From: Kribbella sp. VKM Ac-2568
Lineage (GTDB): Bacteria; Actinomycetota; Actinomycetes; Propionibacteriales; Kribbellaceae
Reading direction: 5' to 3'
Length of the DNA: 64,000 nt
Assembly: GCF_004345365.1 (NCBI RefSeq)
Contig: NZ_SLVF01000009.1
Coordinates: forward strand, 62,001-126,000
Shown here: positions 51,058 through 59,228 of the stretch, in pieces
Position numbering within the stretch: the first letter of the stretch is position 1
How the letters are laid out: each line of letters opens with the position of its first letter
Notes under the pieces: model-generated
Database searches by the model: none
What the model was told of the DNA's origin: nothing
The model's input: the letters and a program-made list of their open reading frames with translations, nothing else
Translations under genes and position numbers: made by a program

Positions 51058-51883
51058 TGAGCGGTCCCAGGCCGAACGCTGGGTGAGTTTCGCCGCCGGC
51101 ATCGTCGCGCCGGTGACGTTGATCAGCGCCCTGCTGTTCTACTTCGGCTACGTCTCAGCGCGGTCGCAGTACGAGTACTTCGGGATCGACGTCGACACGA
51201 TCGGCCTGAGCACCCAGGACTACGTGATGCGCAGCCCGCAGCCGCTGCTGGTTCCGTTGCTCGTGCTCACCCTGATCGCGGTCGCCGTGGTCCTGCTGCA
51301 CAACGCGATCCAGCCGACCGCCGCCGGAATCACCCGCGCCCGCCGGGTGGCCGTCGTCGTGCTGCTGCTCGGAGTGGTCGGCCTCATCGGCTATCCGTTG
51401 CTCGGCGACCTGCCGTACTACGCGCTCGTCGTACCCGTGGTCATCGGGCTGGCGGCAGCCGCGCTCGCCTACCTCTCGTACCTCACCACCAAGCTGGAGC
51501 AGCGCAGACCGCACGCCGTCCTGCTCGGGCTGCTCGCGGTGGTGACCATCACCTGCGCGTTCTGGGCGACCGCGACCACCGCCCAGTACTCCGGACGCGG
51601 GCTGGCCAAGTCGGATGCCGAGAACCTCGACCAGTTCCCGGTGGTCATCCTCGACACCAAGGAGAAACTGCAACTCCGCTCGCCCGGGCTCGAGGAGACC
51701 GCACTCCGGCCGGGATCCGGGCAGACCTTCCACTACCGGTACCGCGGACTCCGGCTGCTCGTGGTCGGCGAGAACCGGTTGTTCCTGGTGCCGCAGAACT
51801 GGACTGCCTCGAACACCACGCTCGTCGTACCGCTGGACAACTCGATCCGGGTGCAGTTCCAGTTCGAGAACGACCCGCCCTAA
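51050..51883 (+). CDS. Four-helix membrane protein with extracellular C-terminal domain
   Basis: A 277-residue protein with hydrophobic helices SFAAGIVAPVTLISALLFYF, LLVPLLVLTLIAVAVVLLHN, AVVVLLLGVVGLIGYPLL, YALVVPVVIGLAAAALAYL and a fifth weaker span (AVLLGLLAVVTITCAFWATA). The extracellular tail ends in VVPLDNSIRVQFQFENDPP. YFGYVSARSQYEYFGIDVDT recurs in other actinobacterial membrane proteins of unknown function. Partner of the upstream lipoprotein. Confidence 0.78.
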   Translation: MADERSQAERWVSFAAGIVAPVTLISALLFYFGYVSARSQYEYFGIDVDTIGLSTQDYVMRSPQPLLVPLLVLTLIAVAVVLLHNAIQPTAAGITRARRVAVVVLLLGVVGLIGYPLLGDLPYYALVVPVVIGLAAAALAYLSYLTTKLEQRRPHAVLLGLLAVVTITCAFWATATTAQYSGRGLAKSDAENLDQFPVVILDTKEKLQLRSPGLEETALRPGSGQTFHYRYRGLRLLVVGENRLFLVPQNWTASNTTLVVPLDNSIRVQFQFENDPP

Positions 51884-51898
51884 CGCTCTGGGCCGAGG

Positions 51899-52912
51899 TC
51901 AGGCCGAGCCGCGGATGATCAGTTCGGTGTTGAAGATCTCCGGGCTGGTCAACTGGGCGCCGCCGATCTTGGCGAGCAGGATCTCGGCCAGCCGGGCGCC
52001 GAGCAGTTCCACCGGCTGCCGCACGGTCGTCAGCTTCGGCGTGGTCGTGGTCGCCACTACCGAGTCGTCGAACCCGACCACCGCGACGTCGTCCGGCACC
52101 CGCCGGCCGAGCTGGGACAACACCCGCAGCGCGGCGGTCGCCATCAGGTCGTTCGCCACGAACACTCCGTCGAGGTCGGGGTGCTCGTCGAACAACTGCA
52201 TCGCCGCCTGCTCCCCGCCGTCCGCGGTGAAGTCGCCGAAGGCAACGGCTTCGGTCACTCCCGCCTCGGCGGCGGCCTCCTTGTACCCGGTCAGGCGATC
52301 GATGCCGGCGGTCATGTCCAGCGGCCCCGCGATGGTGCCGATCTTGCGTCGTCCGATGGACACCAGGTACTCGACCGCAGTACGGGCTCCGGCGACGTTG
52401 TCGACGTCGACGCTCGCGACCGGTACTTCGACGCCGAGCGGGCGGGCGCTGAACACGATCGGCAGCGGCAACTGGGCGAGCTCCTGCAGCACGTTATCGC
52501 GACCGTGGTGGCTGACGATGATCGCACCGTCGACGTGCCCGCCGCGCAGGTACCGCAACAGGCGCTGGTCGTCACCCTCCGCGGGCTCGATCAACAGCAC
52601 CAACTGCGATGAGGTGGGAGCCAGGGTCATGCTGACGCCGCGAAGGATCCCGGCGAAGAAAGGGTCCGAGAACACCCGGCTGTCCGGCTCCGGAACCACC
52701 AGCGCGACCGAGTCCGTCCGGCGGGTCACCAGCGCGCGGGCAGCGCGGTTCGGCACATACCCGAGCTCGCCGATCGCCCGCTCCACCGCGGCCACCGTCT
52801 CCGGCAGCACCTTCGGCGACCCGTTCACCACCCGCGACACGGTCGCCCGCGAAACCCCGGCGAGTGCGGCCACCTGCTCCAACGTCGGAGATCCACTGTC
52901 CTGACCTCGCAT
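51899..52912 (-). CDS. LacI-family transcriptional regulator
   Basis: A 337-residue repressor. Helix-turn-helix TLEQVAALAGVSRATVSRVV and hinge NRAARALVTRRTDSVALVVP precede a periplasmic-binding-type effector domain with VDGAIIVSHHG, IVFSARPLGVEVPVASVDVD and VANDLMATAALRVL. ATG 52912 follows GGGAGG. It is the gene downstream of the sugar-binding lipoprotein gene, with a terminator between them. A TGTGA-N3-TCACA element at 52937-52949 could be an operator. Confidence 0.93.
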   Translation of the reverse strand: MRGQDSGSPTLEQVAALAGVSRATVSRVVNGSPKVLPETVAAVERAIGELGYVPNRAARALVTRRTDSVALVVPEPDSRVFSDPFFAGILRGVSMTLAPTSSQLVLLIEPAEGDDQRLLRYLRGGHVDGAIIVSHHGRDNVLQELAQLPLPIVFSARPLGVEVPVASVDVDNVAGARTAVEYLVSIGRRKIGTIAGPLDMTAGIDRLTGYKEAAAEAGVTEAVAFGDFTADGGEQAAMQLFDEHPDLDGVFVANDLMATAALRVLSQLGRRVPDDVAVVGFDDSVVATTTTPKLTTVRQPVELLGARLAEILLAKIGGAQLTSPEIFNTELIIRGSA

Positions 52913-52936
52913 AGACAACGGACCTCCCGAGCTGAT

Positions 52937-52949
52937 TGTGACGTTCACA
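52937..52949. promoter_or_regulatory. Inverted repeat upstream of the LacI-family gene
   Basis: TGTGACGTTCACA has 5-bp arms around a 3-base centre, 25 bases before the start codon. Operator candidate. Confidence 0.35.
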
Positions 52950-52990
52950 CCGTAGTACGAAGATGCCTCCGACCGCGCCCAACACCACAC

Positions 52991-53031
52991 AAGGGCAACG
53001 AGTTCCGCGTCGGCTGAACTCGTTGCCCCTT
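52991..53031 (-). terminator. Terminator of the sugar-binding lipoprotein gene
   Basis: GGGCAACGAGTTC (52993-53005) pairs perfectly with GAACTCGTTGCCC (53016-53028) over 13 bp with a 10-base loop; AAGG/CCTT extends it. It lies 15-55 bases past the stop on the minus strand. Confidence 0.8.
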
Positions 53032-53045
53032 CGGTGGTTGCTCGG

Positions 53046-54368
53046 TCAGCCGCCCTTGCGGGTGTTGGCGGCTTTCTCGCTGGCGTTGAGGGCCTGTCTC
53101 CAGGCGTCCTCGGGCTTCTGTTTGCCTTCGTCCACGCGGGCCAGGGCCTCGGTGAAGACCTGGTTGATCTCGCCGTCGCGAGGGCCCTTGTGCTGTTTGA
53201 GGATCACGTTCTTCGCGCGGTCGATGAAGATCTTGCCGACCGGCGCGTTGTTGAAGTACGGATTCACCTGGCTCTTCACCTGCGGCGCGTCGTACGCGTC
53301 CACGGTGGAGGGGAACGAGCCGACCTTCTTGAAGACCTTGATCTGCTGCTCGGGCGCGGTCAGCCAGGCGGCCAGTTTCGCGGCCTCCCCGGGCTGCGGC
53401 GACTGGGCCGGGACGGTCAGGTACGAGCCGCCCCAGTTGCCACCGCCGCCGGGGAACACGTTGGCGACGTCCCACTTGCCCTTGCCGTAGCTGCCGGCGT
53501 TGTCCGCGATCACCCCGAGCAGCCAGCCGGGGCAGGCCATCGTCGCGAAGGCGTCGGTGCGGAAGGCCTTGGTCCAGGCCGGGCTCCAGGCCGGCAGTTT
53601 CGCGGACAGCCCGTCGTCGGTACCGCGGACGATCTGGTCCCAGGTCTTCTTCAGCAGCGGGTTCTCCTCGCCCAGGTACCGGTCCTGGTTGGAGTAGTAC
53701 GCCTGGATCAACTGGTTGCGCATCGCTTCCCAGGTGAGCACCGCGGAGTCGTACCAGGCGGAGTTCGGCACCTTCGACTTGAACCGCCGGCCGACGGCGA
53801 AGTACGAGTCCCAGTCAGGGAACAGCGCGGCGACCTTGGCCCGGTCGGTCGGCAGGCCGGCCTTGGCGAACAGGTCCTTGCGGTAGCAGATCGCCTCCGG
53901 CCCGATGTCGGTGCCGTACCCGATGATCTTGCCCTCACTGGTGGTGGCGCCGGCGACCTTCCAGTCCAGCCAGCGCTCCTTCAGGTCGTCGGCGCCGTAC
54001 TGCCGCAGGTCGACGAACTTGTCGGCCTTGGCCAGGTACTTGTAGATCCAGCTGACCTCCATCGCCTCGATGTCGGCCATCCCGGAACCGGCGGCCAGAT
54101 TCGTCTCGAGGTTCTTGACGTGGTCGTCGACCGTCTCGGCCCGGCGCTCGGTGATCTTGATGTTGGGGTGCAGGCCCTCGTACTCCCGGTAGAGGTCGCT
54201 GTACCCGAACTCGTTGAAGGTCGCGATGGTGAGCTCGACCCTCGGGCCGTCGTCGTCGCCGGACCCGGCGGAGCTCTCCTGATCGTTTCCACCGCAGCCG
54301 GCTGCCAGCAGAGTGAGGCTGCAAGCAAGGGCAATGACGGCACTGCATTGGCGGGCACTGGGCCGCAT
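53046..54368 (-). CDS. ABC-type sugar-binding lipoprotein (extracellular solute-binding protein family 1)
   Basis: A 440-residue lipoprotein: lipobox LLAAGC, an acidic linker (SGDDDG), then a class-I-type binding protein for sugars (VELTIATFNEFGYSDLYREY, MADIEAMEVSWIYKYLAKAD, NWGGSYLTVPAQSP, AAKLAAWLTAPEQQ). ATG 54368 follows AGGGAGC. No permease or ATPase gene is adjacent, so it must use components encoded elsewhere. A LacI-type operator lies in front and a LacI-family gene follows. Confidence 0.92.
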   Translation of the reverse strand: MRPSARQCSAVIALACSLTLLAAGCGGNDQESSAGSGDDDGPRVELTIATFNEFGYSDLYREYEGLHPNIKITERRAETVDDHVKNLETNLAAGSGMADIEAMEVSWIYKYLAKADKFVDLRQYGADDLKERWLDWKVAGATTSEGKIIGYGTDIGPEAICYRKDLFAKAGLPTDRAKVAALFPDWDSYFAVGRRFKSKVPNSAWYDSAVLTWEAMRNQLIQAYYSNQDRYLGEENPLLKKTWDQIVRGTDDGLSAKLPAWSPAWTKAFRTDAFATMACPGWLLGVIADNAGSYGKGKWDVANVFPGGGGNWGGSYLTVPAQSPQPGEAAKLAAWLTAPEQQIKVFKKVGSFPSTVDAYDAPQVKSQVNPYFNNAPVGKIFIDRAKNVILKQHKGPRDGEINQVFTEALARVDEGKQKPEDAWRQALNASEKAANTRKGG

Positions 54369-54397
54369 TGGAATGCTCCCTGTTACTGAGGACGGGT

Positions 54398-54411
54398 TGA
54401 GAGCGCTCTGA
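54398..54411. promoter_or_regulatory. LacI-type operator before the sugar-binding lipoprotein gene
   Basis: TGAGAGCGCTCTGA with perfect core AGAGCGCTCT and central CG, the classic LacI-family operator form, 30 bases before the start codon. The adjacent LacI-family protein is the likely binder. Confidence 0.65.
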
Positions 54412-54702
54412 TTTAAAAGTGACCTGAGTTTCGAGCGTTTCAACTGAGTGTGTCAAGGACCACACCGTCACTCTGAGACACGACACCGACTAGGTCAGTA
54501 CATAGCGAGGCGGATTGTCACGGTGTGAACCACGCCGGTGACACAGGGCTGCATTTCCCGCTCTTTTCCTGAATTGACCTGACGAAGTCAACAACTTACG
54601 AAGCCGGGCCGGCCGTTCCGGCGAACACAGACAGTGAGCAGCTGGCGCCGAAACTTTCCGGGAAATCGCCGATAAGCGCCACGGCACCGTTTCGGAAAAG
54701 CG
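54412..54702. promoter_or_regulatory. Intergenic region between the binding-protein gene and hemW
   Basis: AT-richer than its surroundings. Contains TTGAC-N8-GTCAA (54574-54591) and two TCACGGTGTGA/ACACCGTCA-like elements (about 54464-54474 and 54517-54530). No ORF with coding character was found; it probably holds promoter elements for the binding-protein gene. Confidence 0.35.
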
Positions 54703-55914
54703 TCAGGGCAGCAGGTCGCGGACGACGGCGTCGGCGAGGAGGCGGCCGCGCTGGGTCAGGACCAAGCGGTCCCCGGATTCCACCAGCAATTCGTCGGCGA
54801 TGGCTAGACGTGCCGCGGCGTGGCCGGGCTTGTCGAGCACGTCGACCGGCAACCCTGCCGACAACCGGATCTCCAGCAGGACCCGCTCCACCCGGCGGGT
54901 CTCCTCGTCGAGCACCTCCCGCGCGTACGCCGGGCTGTCCCCCGCGGCCAGGCGATCGGCGTAGGCGCTGGGGTGCTTCACGTTCCACCAGCGGACGCCG
55001 CCGACGTGGCTGTGCGCGCCCGGGCCGATGCCCCACCAGGTGTCACCGCGCCAGTAGAGCTCGTTGTGCCGGCAGCGGGCGTCCGCAGTACGGGCCCAGT
55101 TCGAGACTTCGTACCAGTCGAGGCCGCCGCCGCTGAGCAGTTCGTCGGCGAGCAGGTACTTGTCAGCGAGGTCGTCGTCATCCGGCATCGGCAACTCGCC
55201 GCGGCGGACCCGCCGGGCCAACTGGGTGCCGTCCTCGACGATCAACGCGTACGCGCTCACGTGGTCGGGCTCGGCGGACAGCGCCGACTCCAGCGACGTC
55301 CGCCAATCGTCGAGCGACTCCCCCGGCGTGCCGTAGATGAGGTCGAGGTTCACGTGCTCGAAGCCCGCCGCCGTCGCCTCCTTCGCCGCCTGCAGCGCGC
55401 GGCCCGGGGTGTGCTTGCGGTCCAGGATCTGCAGCACGTGGGGCGTGGCGCTCTGCATCCCGAACGAGACCCGGTTGAACCCGGCCTCCCGGATCGCGGC
55501 CAGATAAGCCGGATCGACGGACTCGGGATTGGCCTCGGTGGTCACCTCGGCGTCCGCCGCCAGCCCGAACTCGTCCCGTACTGCGGCCAGCATCCGGCCG
55601 AGGTCCTCCGCGGGGAGCAGCGTCGGCGTACCTCCGCCGAAGAACACCGTGTCCACCGGCCGGTCCAGGTCACCCAGAACCCGCCGGGCCATCCGGACCT
55701 CCTCCACCGCTGTCTGCGCGTAAGACGCTTGCGAACCGCCGCCACCGAGTTCCTTGGCGGTGTAGGTGTTGAAGTCGCAGTAGCCGCAGCGCGCGGCGCA
55801 GAACGGAACGTGCAGGTAGAAGCCGAACGGCCGGGTCGCCGCTTCGAGGACGGCCGACTCCGGCAGCGACCCGTCCCGGGGCGCAACCTCCCCCTCGGGC
55901 AGTGTCGATGGCAC
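54703..55914 (-). CDS. hemW: Radical SAM protein HemW (heme chaperone, HemN-like)
   Basis: A 403-residue radical SAM protein. The iron-sulfur motif CAARCGYCDFNTY (CxxxCxxC) is followed by VFFGGGTPTLLP, EANPESVDPAYL, NRVSFGMQS and the C-terminal HemN domain. This HemW type is a heme-handling chaperone; true coproporphyrinogen oxidase HemN carries extra N-terminal residues. It normally lies next to hrcA; here 18 kb of accessory DNA separates them. GTG start. Confidence 0.94.
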   Translation of the reverse strand: MPSTLPEGEVAPRDGSLPESAVLEAATRPFGFYLHVPFCAARCGYCDFNTYTAKELGGGGSQASYAQTAVEEVRMARRVLGDLDRPVDTVFFGGGTPTLLPAEDLGRMLAAVRDEFGLAADAEVTTEANPESVDPAYLAAIREAGFNRVSFGMQSATPHVLQILDRKHTPGRALQAAKEATAAGFEHVNLDLIYGTPGESLDDWRTSLESALSAEPDHVSAYALIVEDGTQLARRVRRGELPMPDDDDLADKYLLADELLSGGGLDWYEVSNWARTADARCRHNELYWRGDTWWGIGPGAHSHVGGVRWWNVKHPSAYADRLAAGDSPAYAREVLDEETRRVERVLLEIRLSAGLPVDVLDKPGHAAARLAIADELLVESGDRLVLTQRGRLLADAVVRDLLP

Positions 55915-56142
55915 CCACCCATCGTACGTCCCACGCAATCCCGGAACCCACGCCGGCTTCGACGCTCGGTCCTGCGTCGCTCTCTCGTCGCTAGCTCCCC
56001 CACCCCAGGACGCGGCTTCTACGTCGCCGCAGTGTCCACGAGGCGTGCGGTTGGCCCGGCCTCTTCGGTTGGGGCGGGAATCCGAGACGGGATCGGGGTG
56101 GTTTGTGGTGGCGGGCTGTTCTGTGGTCGCTAGATTCAGGTG

Positions 56143-58158
56143 ATGGAGACCGAGGCTCAGCCTGTCGGACGTGCCACGCAGAACGCCGTGGTGGTCGTGA
56201 TTCTGCTGGGAATATTGCTCGCGGCCCTCGACCAGACGATCGTGGCGACCGCGCTCCCGACGATCGTGAGCGACCTGGGCGGGGCCGACCACCTGTCCTG
56301 GGTGGTCACGTCGTACTTGCTGGCCGCGACGATCATGACCGCGCTGGTCGGCAAGTTCGGCGACCTGTACGGGCGCAAGCCGATGTTCCTGATCAGCGTC
56401 GTGCTGTTCTTGATCGGCTCGGCGTTGTGCGGATTGGCCGACTCGATGCTCTGGCTGGTCGGCTCGCGCGCGCTCCAGGGTCTCGGCGCCGGCGGCCTGC
56501 TGGTGACCGCGACGGCGGTGATCGCGGACGTCGTACCGCTCAGCGAGCGCGGCAAGTACCAGGGCTTCATCGGCTCGGTCTTCGGCGTCGCGACGGTCGC
56601 CGGTCCGCTGCTCGGCGGGCTGTTCGTCGATCAGTTGAGCTGGCGGTGGGCGTTCTTCGTCAACATCCCGCTCGGCATCGTCGTGCTGGTCGTCGCCGCG
56701 ATCACGCTGCCCTCGGTGAAGGCCGCGGTGAAACCGGCGATCGACTACCTCGGCATCCTGCTGATCGGCCTCGCGGCGACCGGGCTGACCCTCGTCACCA
56801 CCTGGGGCGGCAACCTGTACGACTGGACGTCGCCGACCATCATCGCGATGACGGTGGGTTCGGTGATCGCGCTGATCCTCTTCGTACGGGTGGAACAGCG
56901 CGCGGCCGAGCCGCTGCTGCCGATCCGGCTCTTCCGAGCGCGGGTGTTCTCGGTCTGCGTGCTGCTGAGCTTCATCATCGGCTTCGCGATGCTCGGCGGG
57001 GTCATCTTCCTGCCGACCTACCTGCAGTACGTGCACGGCGCCTCGGCGACGGAGTCCGGGCTGCAGATGCTGCCACTGGTCGCGGGTCTGCTGGTCGCGT
57101 CGGTGGCGGTCGGCCAGACGATCAGCAAGACCGGCCGCTACCGGATCTTCCCGATCGTCGGCACGGTGATGATCGCCGGTGGGCTGTACCTGCTGTCGTT
57201 GATGGGCAACCAGACGAGCTACCTCCAGACGGCTGGATCGATGGCGGTGCTCGGGCTCGGCGTCGGTCTGTGCATGCCCGTACCTACAGTGGTCGTCCAG
57301 AGCACGGTCGACTATTCCGATCTCGGGGTCGCGACGTCCGGGGTGAGCTTCCTTCGGACGCTGGGCAGTTCCTTCGGGGTCGCGGTGTTCGGCTCCGTCT
57401 ACGCTGCGCAGTTGCCCGAGCGGCTGGCAGGCGCGATTCCTCCTGGTGTCGATCCACGAGCTGCCCAGTCGGTCGAGGGCGTGCACTCGTTGCCGGCGGC
57501 GGCGCGTGATGCGATCACCGCCGCTTATGCCGAAGCGCTGCACGTGGTGTTCCTGGCCGCAGTACCGGTGGCTGCCCTCGGCTTCCTGGTTGCCCTGCTG
57601 CTGAAGGAAGTTCCGCTGCGCGACACCGCCCGGACGTCGGTGAACGCGAACTCCGGCGTCGGCGACAGCTTCGCCGCACCGGCCTCGGCCGACTCCGAAC
57701 AGGAACTGCAGAAACTGTTCGCCTACGTCGTCCAGAACCACAAACGCAACCCCGGCCCCGAGGTACTGGCCGAGTCAGGCATCCCACTCTCGCTCGCGCA
57801 GACCTGGATGATCCTGCGTGTCTTCCGCGGCGGCACCGAGTCCGGATCCGCCACCCTGCAGGAGATCACCGGCGACCTCAGGGTCCCACCGGGCGTCTTC
57901 GAACCGCTGGCCGCCGAACTAGTTGCCGACGGCTACCTCTCGGAAACCCTCGGCCACTACCGCTTCACCACCCGCGGTCTGGAGATGTTCCAGCGCTTCG
58001 TCGGCGCCTACCGGGTCTGGATCCTGTCGCGGCTGGAGGACTGGGACGCAGAGAGCGCCCCCGCCTTCTCCGCCGCGGTAGACCGAATCGCCGAACAATT
58101 GATCGACCGAGGCCAGTGCCTGACCACCGGCAGACACGCCGCCCTCACCGGTGCGTGA
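56143..58158 (+). CDS. DHA2-type MFS drug exporter with C-terminal winged-helix-like extension
   Basis: A 671-residue protein. The first about 480 residues are a 14-helix EmrB/QacA-type exporter: LDQTIVATALPTI (motif D1), GKFGDLYGRKPMF (motif A) and GVATVAGPLLGG (motif C). After ALLLKEVPLRD comes an extra cytoplasmic domain of about 170 residues with helix-turn-helix-like SATLQEITGDLRVPPGVFEP and LVADGYLSETLGHYRFTTRG, like MarR-type winged helices. Such tails occur in some actinobacterial exporters. Substrate unknown. A TAGATT box lies 7 bases before the ATG. Confidence 0.9.
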   Translation: METEAQPVGRATQNAVVVVILLGILLAALDQTIVATALPTIVSDLGGADHLSWVVTSYLLAATIMTALVGKFGDLYGRKPMFLISVVLFLIGSALCGLADSMLWLVGSRALQGLGAGGLLVTATAVIADVVPLSERGKYQGFIGSVFGVATVAGPLLGGLFVDQLSWRWAFFVNIPLGIVVLVVAAITLPSVKAAVKPAIDYLGILLIGLAATGLTLVTTWGGNLYDWTSPTIIAMTVGSVIALILFVRVEQRAAEPLLPIRLFRARVFSVCVLLSFIIGFAMLGGVIFLPTYLQYVHGASATESGLQMLPLVAGLLVASVAVGQTISKTGRYRIFPIVGTVMIAGGLYLLSLMGNQTSYLQTAGSMAVLGLGVGLCMPVPTVVVQSTVDYSDLGVATSGVSFLRTLGSSFGVAVFGSVYAAQLPERLAGAIPPGVDPRAAQSVEGVHSLPAAARDAITAAYAEALHVVFLAAVPVAALGFLVALLLKEVPLRDTARTSVNANSGVGDSFAAPASADSEQELQKLFAYVVQNHKRNPGPEVLAESGIPLSLAQTWMILRVFRGGTESGSATLQEITGDLRVPPGVFEPLAAELVADGYLSETLGHYRFTTRGLEMFQRFVGAYRVWILSRLEDWDAESAPAFSAAVDRIAEQLIDRGQCLTTGRHAALTGA

Positions 58159-58168
58159 GGGGTGCACG

Positions 58169-58615
58169 TCAGGAAGGGTTGGTGTAGATGCGAGTTGGCC
58201 GGACCAGTACTGCGGTTCGGCCTTCTGCTTTCATCACGCGGTCGTACTCGCTCCAGTTGTCGTGTGTGCCGCCGGCTGCGGTGAAGATGTCGCGCAGCAG
58301 GACGCGCAGTACGTCGTCGTCCGTCAGCCACTCGGGCCGGTCGTCCGGGCCCGCGAGTTCGGCGGTGCCCTCGACCGTGGCCCACTGCCATCCGCGCCGG
58401 AAGGTCACCGCGAGCTCGGGCCGGGCTCGCAGATTCTTGAGCTTCACCTGGCCGTAGGTGACGAAGGCGAGCACCTGCTCACCATCGTTCGGGTGAGCCA
58501 TAGCTCCGACATTCACCACCGACGACTGGATGGTCCCGTCGGCACGCCGCGTCGCGACAACCGCGAGGCCCTGGTCCTCGCTCGCTAGGGCAGCCGCCTC
58601 CGACAACGTGGTCAC
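58169..58615 (-). CDS. PPOX-class (TIGR03618-like) F420-dependent enzyme
   Basis: A 148-residue split-barrel protein: GLAVVATRRADGTIQSSVVN, LAFVTYGQVKLKNLRARPEL, TVEGTAELAGPDD, and the tail RVMKAEGRTAVLVRPTRIYT. These are features of F420/FMN-binding pyridoxamine-oxidase-like proteins. It is last of a small minus-strand operon with the Zn-finger protein. Confidence 0.87.
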   Translation of the reverse strand: MTTLSEAAALASEDQGLAVVATRRADGTIQSSVVNVGAMAHPNDGEQVLAFVTYGQVKLKNLRARPELAVTFRRGWQWATVEGTAELAGPDDRPEWLTDDDVLRVLLRDIFTAAGGTHDNWSEYDRVMKAEGRTAVLVRPTRIYTNPS

Positions 58616-58626
58616 GACGGACTCCC

Positions 58627-58980
58627 CTACTGGTGCAGCTTCGAGGGCCAGTTCGGCGGTACGCGACCCTCGGGACCCGGCGCAGGCTGGTCCTCGGGGT
58701 GGTGGTTCGGCGGCGCCAGGGCGGGGCCCTCCACGAACGTCTTGTTCCTGTAGTCCCAGTACCAGTCCTCGCCCGGCTCGAAGCTCTGGATCACCGGATG
58801 ACCGGTCTGCTCCGCATGGCCGGTCGCGTGCTGCTCAGGCGAGTCGTCGCAGCACCCGATGTGTCCACAGGCCGCACAGCGCCGCAGATGGAACCACCAG
58901 CCGCCATCCTGCTCGCACTCGACGCACCCCGTCCCACTCGGCGGGACCGTCGGATCGATGGCCTGGGATTCCTGGTTCAT
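58627..58980 (-). CDS. UBP-type zinc-finger protein
   Basis: A 117-residue protein with a complete ZnF-UBP pattern: CVECEQDGGWWFHLRRCAAC, GHIGCCDDSPEQHATGHAEQ and GHPVIQSFEPGEDWYWDY. In eukaryotes this fold binds the ubiquitin C-terminus; bacterial versions are widespread in Actinobacteria with unknown partners. It is 11 bases from the PPOX gene and preceded at 11 bases by a 31-codon ORF. Confidence 0.9.
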   Translation of the reverse strand: MNQESQAIDPTVPPSGTGCVECEQDGGWWFHLRRCAACGHIGCCDDSPEQHATGHAEQTGHPVIQSFEPGEDWYWDYRNKTFVEGPALAPPNHHPEDQPAPGPEGRVPPNWPSKLHQ

Positions 58981-58991
58981 GGGTACCTCCG

Positions 58992-59087
58992 TCAGTGGCA
59001 GGGGTTCTCGGTGCCGCGCCAGAAGTCCAGCACGGTTCCGCCAAACTTGCGAGCCTCCTCGCTATGAGCGAAGTTACCGACCGTCAT
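58992..59087 (-). CDS. Possible 31-residue peptide upstream of the Zn-finger gene
   Basis: MTVGNFAHSEEARKFGGTVL then DFWRGTENPCH. It has G/C-rich third positions and a stop 11 bases before the next ATG with GGAGG between. It looks like the first gene of the operon. No family recognised; ends in Cys-His. Confidence 0.45.
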   Translation of the reverse strand: MTVGNFAHSEEARKFGGTVLDFWRGTENPCH

Positions 59088-59120
59088 ACAAGGTGAGAAC
59101 TCCACCACTGCCGGCAACGG

Positions 59121-59182
59121 TCCGTACTGCGACCCGTACCGGCCGTACAGCGACCGCACCGGTCGTATTGCGACCCGCACCG
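59121..59182 (+). repeat. Three tandem 20-21-bp repeats upstream of an alpha/beta hydrolase gene
   Basis: Units of the form CCGTACTGCGACCCGTACCG start at 59121, 59142 and 59162 and differ at a few positions. They end 46 bases before the hydrolase ATG and may be regulatory. Confidence 0.6.
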
Positions 59183-59228
59183 GGCTCGGCCGGCCGCGGA
59201 CGGCCCGGGACGTTCGTACGATGACCCG

